A DNA stretch of 64,000 bases, taken from contig NC_088300.1 of NCBI RefSeq assembly GCF_032854445.1, positions 21,247,608-21,311,607 of the forward strand, in the 5' to 3' direction. Below are positions 56,464 to 64,000 of the stretch, piece after piece. A model generated the notes under the pieces. That model saw only the letters and a program-made list of their open reading frames with translations, did no database searches and was not told the origin of the DNA. Made by a program: the position numbers and the translations under genes. Every line of letters begins with the position of its first letter. The first letter of the stretch is position 1. Source of the stretch: Liolophura sinensis. Its lineage: Eukaryota; Mollusca; Polyplacophora; Chitonida; Chitonidae.

Positions 56464-59041
56464 TTTTTACACCCAAACTTTAGGTGAAATGAAGTATTAC
56501 ATGCCGGTAACTCTATCAGGGTGACAGGGTGAATGTACATGTACCTTTATAGCTTCAAAATTTTTAGAGCCAGCCACATGTATGATTTTCAACTAAGCTT
56601 TGAGTGAAAGGGTACTGAATCAAAGGCTCGAAATGACGTACAAGTGACACAAGATGGCACAACATGTACAGTAAATGTATATTACAAAGGGTGATGTTAA
56701 AATGTGCCACACCCCTAGGAAGAATCAAAAGGAGCAATCTGCATTGTCTCGACTACATGCAATGGTAATAAGGACAGGGTGTAATTCCATTACAGTGTTC
56801 CATTGAATTTGATAGAGTATTTTCCTGAAGAAAACCTACGATACATGTATATTCAACGTGACTCAGCAGATGTGCACAAGTGGGTGTCATATAAAACAAA
56901 AAATACTGACGTGTTAATATAAGTTCTAGGCTTGGTTTACATACATGTGCAAAACATGATATGCTGGTGATATTGTCATTAATCTGAATGATTATAAACT
57001 GTCCTTTGTTAGAGGTGTCATGAGGACTGCTGGCTCTGTGAAGGGAATGTGTGACCAAAACACTCAAATTACCAGGTGTATTTTTATGTCATGGTCACAT
57101 GGGTCAAGCAAACAGCAGTCTAGCCAACAGGAAACATGTTAGTTCCTGTAATATATACATGTATTCATGTACATGTAGCAGATTAAATACATGTAGGCAA
57201 GAAAATCACACAGACATGTGTCTTGCCTCTATTTCTCATTTGGTTTACTGTTAATGCTGTTCCCCACATGCATGTGTAAAAACAGTGTGAGGTGAGAGCT
57301 GTATTTTGTCACTGTGCGTCTTCCCTGGTGCTGAAGTGATGTCTTCACTATTAATAACTTGTAACCTACATGGAGTAAAGGATCTTCATGCTGTAGCCTA
57401 TGTACTAAAATCTGTGATAAGGGTAGATAACCAGAAAATTATACACACTGAGTGACATTTCTCATCTGTGGTTGTCTGTCAGTTCGTCCATCTAGCATCA
57501 TTTGGGGAGGCTGTACATCTTACATAATCCACTACAAATGTCCCTTTCCCTGCTAGTGTGCAGAGTTCATTCTAATGGCATGAGGCACTGCTGAAGAGCT
57601 ATTCCTTAGGCTATAAAAACAAAGACTGATGAGTAGAGAAACCTGAGAGGAGCAATTAGACAGGAGAATGCTCTTACCTATTGACAGACCCCTCCACCCT
57701 GTTTGTTTCCACAACACCAGAGTTATGCATAATAATCTATTGTCCTTGTAAAACCATTATAAAAAAAATCTATATGTTAGACACACCACAACATACAAAA
57801 CATTCCCGCACTGGCTCTAGTCTGGATATTCTTTTGGTCTCCCCATATGTACACTGTACTGTACGGACAGGTATTTCCCAACAGTTTACTGTGCTCTAGG
57901 CAAGTATGTAACTTACAAGAAGAAAAAAAACTTTTTCAGTGAGCCAAGCATACACATTTTTACACCAAACAAGATAAGGCCAAAAAAAGTTCTCTTCCAG
58001 TACTATATTAAAGCAAGCACTCTTTATGTATTCGCATGATCAAAATGGCTTATGTGAAATTTGTATAAAATGATGCTTGGGGGAGGAAAACTTTTTGATA
58101 TGGTATATAGGTATTGCTTTAAAAAATATTCCTTTTATAATTTAGTATAAATTACATGTTTAAAGAGAATTACAGTATACTGTACATGTATGTAAAGTAC
58201 ATTATATTCTTCCACAGTGTACCATAATGCATGTTCATGCTTGTACAGCTAGACCCATTTTATAGCCAAGTTCTTGTATGTTTTACCACATCAAGTATAG
58301 AGTGCTAAGTCAGCAATATTAGTGATATACTGTACACTGTGTTCTCTCTCTGTGTTTTTACACCAAACTCTAAACACAGATTTGTTTGGTTGTCATTGAT
58401 TAGTCAGTTTGGTGAATCTGTTTTGATGTTGTCTGGCATATTTGCCCAGCCATCTGTCAGTGTCTGTGTCAGTGGTACAAGTTTATTAGGGGTGTCATGC
58501 TGGTCAGGCTCTGGAACTCATTAAAGGTGACCTATAGCCACCGGTCAATGAGTTAGACCTGGCTATGACTCACGGACATTAAGATTTCTGCTAGTTAGTG
58601 TGTGTGGTCAGTATATTTGGGTTATCGGCAGCTTGAAATATGGTCCATTTGGTTTGGGCTGACCCCATGTTAACATTCCCTGCTATAGCTCTGAGGATAA
58701 GAATGTTCTCAGAAAATGTCAGACAAACACGGCGATTCCACAGTCTTGTCTTGCACAGTTTGTAGCTGATAGAGTTGTACATCTCTTTGGCAAGCATCAG
58801 TAGAAGTATGTGTAGTGATGTACATGAATAATGGCCTTCTCTTTCTTTGTATTAATCACTTTGTGTTTCATAAATTTCTCGCATTTTGCTTCTTCACCCT
58901 AAAATTTTTGTGTGTTTAAGCAGCAGTTTTTAGAGTGTGAGAATACATGTATAAATAGACAACAAAATTCAATATTCCACTGCTCTCATTGTTAGCCCTG
59001 CAAAATGAGGTTATGTGTATGTTTTCACTGTGTGTATTTGC

Positions 59042-59272
59042 CTGCGGTCGAGGTGGTTAGTGCATAAAGGTCTAGGAGCCTCTCACTGAGGTCACTGTGA
59101 GTTCAAGCCCAGTTCATGTTGGGTTCCTCTCCATCCGTACGTGGGAAGGTCTGTCAGAAACCTGCTTTGCTGCCAGATTCTGCCCAGTTTCCTCCCACCA
59201 TCACACTGCATCATCGTAAAAGCAAAATATTCTTGAGTTCGGCATAAAATGCCAATGAAATAAGTAAAGAAA
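59042..59272 (+). mobile_element. SINE, nearly full length, diverged
   Basis: Begins in the tRNA-like head ('gcggtcgaggtggttagtgc', 'gtgagttcaagcccag'), continues through 'gtgggaaggtctgtcag' and 'cagtttcctcccaccatcac', and ends 'ttcggcataaaatgccaatg' plus a short A-rich tail. Confidence 0.85.
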
Positions 59273-59284
59273 TGCGTACCTGCG

Positions 59285-59288
59285 TGTG

Positions 59289-59325
<37 letters not shown>

Positions 59326-59326
59326 G
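59285..59326. repeat. (TGTC)n microsatellite
   Basis: About ten TCTG/TGTC units directly after the SINE tail. Overlapping open frames (poly CLSV, poly DRQT) are microsatellite artefacts. Confidence 0.95.
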
Positions 59327-61706
59327 CTAACAGCTTTACAGGCAACGTTACACAGAGCGTTGAATAAAGTTGGACATAAAAGACATAAAGAATATTGTCC
59401 ATTTATATATTTAATGATAAACAGGAAATTTTTTTTTAAGGAAATTTGTGCATTTTGCACCTGTACGGTCTTTCAGATAGTCCTGCATTTGGTGAAGGCC
59501 ACTTGCCTAGTCTACAAATGTGGCATTCAAATCTGTGTGTCACACATGGGAGTCAGTAACTTGCCAAAGGCTCAGTGGTTTACTCCAGGCACTCTAGATC
59601 CCTCCACTCTTCCAGCTCAAAGCCATTATATTATTATAAGTGAAAAATTCTTGAATATAATGGTGTGAATCAATATCTGATCAAATTCTTGAAGAACAGT
59701 ATGTGCCATGGGCCCTTGCTGGTATCCAGTGGGGAGTTTAGTGAAAAAATAAAATGTAATTGTAATTACTTCATTGTGTTTTGTGTATGTTACATCTAAA
59801 TCATACATTTTTTATGTAGGTACATTGACGTTCTGTGCATGGAATGAAAAGACTTAGTCTTGTACATGTACATCGTGTTCCTACGTACATGGACCTCTGG
59901 ATTCGAGGGGAGCAGTTTAGCTAAATATTTGGAATATGTTGTACCACAAACACTGCTCCAGTGAATGGCAGCACTTCACTGAGTGGCTAATTGTTCTGGA
60001 GGCTGAAAATCAATTACTCTCTGTTTTTAATCCCTATAGTCTGATCGGCCGTACAATATCCCAACCATGCATGCATAATGTGGTGCTTATACGTCACATG
60101 TTGTTTCCCTCATTTAACAATGTTGGAGCAGTCCTAGGGCTGAAAAGGCAATGGCTGGGCCACAAAACAAGATACATGTATCTCATAATAGACTTCTACA
60201 TTACTACTATGTATACATGTTTTCTGCACACTTTAGGGCTGGGTGTTTGTGAATCGTTAGATCAGCCCTGCTTATACTAGTTCAGACTCTCTTGCTAAGC
60301 CGTGACAGCACTTTACATGTATTGTGTATGCCTGGACAAACTTGATACAAACAGGCACACTTCCAATGCCCTGGCAATAAGCCAATAACTATCAGTTTAT
60401 AGCTAATGACAGTTTACTCTGAATGCTGAATGTTTTCACGCCTAATTACTTGCCTTCACTGCTTGATTTGTCTTGGTAGAGATTGCCTACCAAGCTCAAA
60501 CTATAGTGAATGGTACAACATATGCTTTGACAGTGAACAACACAAAGTTCTATATATATACATGTGCTTAGTTAAACTGATAATGCTTAACAACATAATA
60601 TATATTGTAGGTGATGAGTGTATTCATTTTGTGCACTTGGATCTCTCTTGTTTATCCTGCGTAGACTTTGTCATGATACATTTGTGTGCTAAGCAAGTGT
60701 AATGCCTTTGCAGGATTTTGTCGGCAGTTTGAGCTACTAATTTACATTATCTACAAGTCATCTATTATGGTTAACTCATCCAACTAATACATGTTGGCAT
60801 TAAATAAGAAACCAGATATGCATGTGTGAAGGCAACTACATTATGTACCTGTGTAACGCATTTATGTATACATTTCAATGTATGGACATTTGGTGATGAG
60901 TTTACCGCTTTTATACCATAACCTTTTATACCATGACTGCTTTGATAGCTCAATGGTTAGTGATGGCTTCAAAGTGGAGAGACCTGGGATCATCATACCA
61001 AAGACTTTAAAAATGGTACATGCTGTCAGACCAAGGAAACAAGACTGGTTGACCCAGTGACAGTATAATGTGACTGGGTGGGGTGTCATTTCTGGTATCT
61101 TTGGCATGGTGCTTCAGTGGCAGAAGCACTTTGGCAGCAATGACTCGCCCTACCAAAAGAAGACACAGTATATGTATACACATCTAATGACTCCTCATCA
61201 CATGACTGAATGGCATAAAATTCCAAACATTATACATACGTTTATACCATCATTTAGTCAGTCATTAATTACAATGGGTGTATTCATTGTCTGTGTATAT
61301 ATGTATAGAGAGAGAGAGCAGATTCAGCACTCAGGTTATTTTTATGTGAAACCAAAATAAAACTTTTATCATCATTGCTTGTTCATTTTCCGAGATGATC
61401 AGATGATAGTGGAGGTGTCTTTAAATACAGGGCCTTAAGGGTTCAAAACCTTTAGACTTGACATAGTCAAAGCTGGCTGTGTGAAATTTTTGTCCTAGAA
61501 AGAATAAGTTGTGGGTGTTGTACATGTAGATACTCAAGCTGAGTATTAGTCCCCTCTGAAGATGAACTGCTGAACTGTAACATCACAAGGCACACATGTA
61601 CTGTATTTCACCTCAAGTTTGGTGTAAAAAAATGCACTTTCAACAGAAAATAAAGGCCTTAAAATGACCTTCTTGATGCCAACACTTCAGTGTTTTGAAT
61701 GATAAA

Positions 61707-62736
61707 TTAAAGTGAAGATAGAGTCAGCCACTAAAGCTGAATTAATTAATAAAGTTGGTATTCTAGAAATGTTCTAAAAATATTTTTAAAATTCTTCACA
61801 CCTTATCAACGAAATAAATAGCAAACAATCATCAGTACCTAGCCACTCATTGGTGACGCCATTTTGCCATGTTATAGCTATCTAGAATGACGTCACAAAA
61901 CCCGGGAGCTCTCCCATACCATCGGTATTAACAGTGTAACCATGAGAAAACACAAACAAAAATGCCTGATACCCAACCAAAGAGTTTCAGCTCTGTCAGG
62001 TGTTCAAAGGGCCAATGTTTCTTTTAGTTTGGGTCAGGGTGATGCTCATGGACACCGGCATCGTGGTTAGCGGTCCTTCTCTTCCTCGTCCTGCATGAGT
62101 GTAAGCATTTGGTCCAGCTGGCAGTGCCGACTTCAGGGAATTTACCAAACATATCAGGACCTTCCGATTGATAACAGACCCTTTCATTCAGATTTTTTGG
62201 TGAGATATTTTATAAAAAATCTGGCTTTGCTAAGGAAAAATAATGCAAAGTCACAATATTTTTCTTCAAGCAATGGCTCTCACCAGGCGGTTTTCTTGCC
62301 AGCTCACCCTGACAAGTCACTGCAGTCTCCTGCCAAACATGTTACATGGGCAGATGTTCTCAGCTCCCTGTTCATAAATATGTGGTTCAAAATGCATCAG
62401 TTAAACACTTAGACTAACTGCAAAATCCAATGTATTGCGTTGATATCTTTATATCCACTATAAGAAACCACACTGACAATTGAGAGCTAATATGTTTTTT
62501 GACATGACAGCCAATTATCACATGATGCTTTCAGCGCTAGTGATTGGCCAAGTTCATAAAGGCTTCCACTACATGGCTTGGTGTGGGATTGTCCGTCAGT
62601 GCCATATCCCAATTACTGAACCTCATCTTCTCACCTTTTAAAACTTTTTAGAATTGTTTAGATATTTTTCTGTGATAACTGTGTAAATATCAAATTTTCC
62701 ATTTATATGTAGTGGCAGCCTTCATGTTCACTTTAA
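61707..62736. mobile_element. TTAA-flanked non-autonomous DNA element, copy 2
   Basis: Starts TTAA-AGTGAAGATAGAGTCA and ends GCCTTCATGTTCACT-TTAA, so the ends are inverted and each is bordered by TTAA. Internal sequence is collinear with copy 1 (shared 'tacctagccactcattg', 'tgatacccaaccaaagagt', 'gctttgctaaggaaaaataa'-like blocks). No intact transposase. Confidence 0.78.
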
Positions 62737-63024
62737 TCAAACTTCATAAAACTATCTTAATTGGCACTGTAAAGTGGATGAGCCAATCAGAATCAAGGAA
62801 AATGTGTCAGTTGAAAAATGCTAACTTTAGGTGAAACACAGTATGTGCCTTTTGAGGGTATGCCCTTGGAGTGTACTGGGTAGGGGACAAGACTCACTAG
62901 GGCAAGTGACCATCTGGATGCTCACCATTTTCAATACCCCCATCACCTGCCATAAGGCCTGGGCTCATTACTTGAAGGGAGTTTTAGAAAAGACCAATGC
63001 ACTATCAGCACTGCAAGTCTCCTG

Positions 63025-63044
63025 AAGAGAGAGAGAGAGAGAGA
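63025..63044. repeat. (GA)n microsatellite
   Basis: A run of about ten GA units; a shorter one lies near 61,308. Confidence 0.9.
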
Positions 63045-63420
63045 GGCGGGAGTGGGGAGGAGTTGGTCATCAAAGTGCTATGTTAAAAACAACACAGGGT
63101 TGATAAAGTCAAAAAGTTGATGGTTGATGTAGGTTTAGTAGCACCCTAATTTAAGATATTGGTTTGTAGCATGTAACCTTTAAAACATGTATAGTGAAGT
63201 AAAATTCTACAAGCAATAATTTTCTAGCTAAAACTGCATTTTGCATATTGACACTTTCATATTTGGAAATGTTGAGGTCATATACATGTATGTTTGTACT
63301 TTAGCATCTCAGCTACAATAATATTTATGCACTTTTCAGGTATGTAACTATAATCAAAACCATATTTAGGTATTTAAAAATGACCTGCCATGCTTATAAT
63401 TATACATTGCTAATTTGAAG

Positions 63421-63504
63421 GATTTCATTGTCTTTGTTCAGAACTATATATATATATATATTATATATATATATATATAAGTTCTGAGCAAAGACAATGA
63501 AATC
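63421..63504. repeat. 25-bp-arm palindrome with an AT loop
   Basis: Left arm 63,421-63,445 (gatttcattgtctttgttca + gaact) and right arm 63,480-63,504 are reverse complements with one mismatch. The 34 bases between are only A and T and largely self-complementary, so the whole 84-base segment can fold into a cruciform. Confidence 0.92.
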
Positions 63505-64000
63505 GTGTAGGTCTACTTACACAAGTTACACATTGAACTAAATCATTTTACAAGTGCTTGTTTTATCTTAAATGTACACCCATACACATTTGGCACCTGA
63601 CAGCAAATCCAGTACATGTTTATATTTGTGCTGAGTCAACATTATTGGATTCTAGAACTGTATCAGAGGAACTTCTTAGAGAAATATTTTTTCAGTGACA
63701 TTACATAATTCATGTATGTACATTGATTAAACGTTACATCACGGAGGAAAAGCTTGGAATTTCATATATAACTTGTGAAGTGGTGTGTTGATAAGATCTA
63801 TGCATTATTTATGTCAAATGTACATGTTAGCATCAAAGGGGTGAAGTTGATTGATGTTCTGTGTGTGTAGTAATTTTCCAATGAGCTGTTAGCTCATGTT
63901 CAAGGTTTCAACTGGTGGCGATCAAGAACTGTTATTTATACCTCCATCTGCTGCAGTCAGTGATCTGCTGATAACTGATATAACTGCCTGCACATCTCCC

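Larger units (their letters stand above)
56137..64000. other. Intron or intergenic DNA downstream of the 389-codon exon
   Basis: Holds dispersed repeats (56,380), a SINE (59,042), a TCTG microsatellite, a TTAA-flanked element (61,707), a GA microsatellite (63,025) and an AT-loop palindrome (63,421). Short frames have no supporting splice context. I found no PPP4R4 exon here. Confidence 0.55.

Noticed and set aside
59092..59668. Frames of up to 126 codons on both strands
   Set aside because: They cross the TCTG microsatellite and a SINE; the repeated DRQT and CLSV strings come from the repeat.

Overview
The window is animal nuclear DNA. It is AT-rich, its genes are split into short exons with GT...AG introns, and it carries dispersed SINEs, DNA-transposon remnants, microsatellites and minisatellites. 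The most frequent SINE has a tRNA-like head, a core reading roughly 'cccgggctctgcccgg...cctcccaccataatgctgg', and an AATAAATAAA tail. That type, the many 'tacatgta' words and the gene content suggest a lophotrochozoan, most likely a mollusc. This is inference; no species is claimed.

Layout. (1) Positions 1-33.9 kb hold most of an EHBP1 (EH-domain-binding protein 1) orthologue on the minus strand. I placed twenty coding exons and one likely non-coding 5' exon. They encode an NT-C2 domain, an NPF-rich linker, a calponin-homology (CH) domain, a charged coiled-coil linker and the first part of the bMERB domain. The final exon(s) lie beyond the left edge. (2) A short divergent promoter region (about 33.86-34.25 kb) separates EHBP1 from a plus-strand C2H2 zinc-finger gene. 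Its nine exons (34,251-42,214) join without a frame break into about 711 codons. (3) At 48,486 a plus-strand gene begins whose first two exons match the N-terminus of PPP4R4, a regulatory subunit of protein phosphatase 4. The rest lies to the right. (4) At 54,969-56,136 a 389-codon acidic Ser/Asp/Cys-rich exon ends in a good donor of the same phase as PPP4R4 exon 2. It may be an alternative first exon of that gene or the start of a nested gene.

EHBP1 links EHD-type endocytic recycling proteins (via NPF motifs) and Rab GTPases (via bMERB) to actin and membranes. The zinc-finger protein is probably a nuclear DNA-binding factor. PPP4R4 is a HEAT-repeat PP4 subunit. Nothing suggests these genes act in one pathway; only the divergent promoter links two of them.

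The most unusual structure is an 82-bp minisatellite of about 14.5 copies at 29,880-31,074. It abuts the EHBP1 start-codon exon, and each unit carries a copy of that exon's 3' splice site. Other notable items are a 54-bp in-frame repeat running into EHBP1 exon 5, a coding minisatellite that makes and loses NPF motifs, two related 1-kb TTAA-flanked elements, a small mariner-like deletion derivative, and a 25-bp-arm AT-loop palindrome near the right edge.
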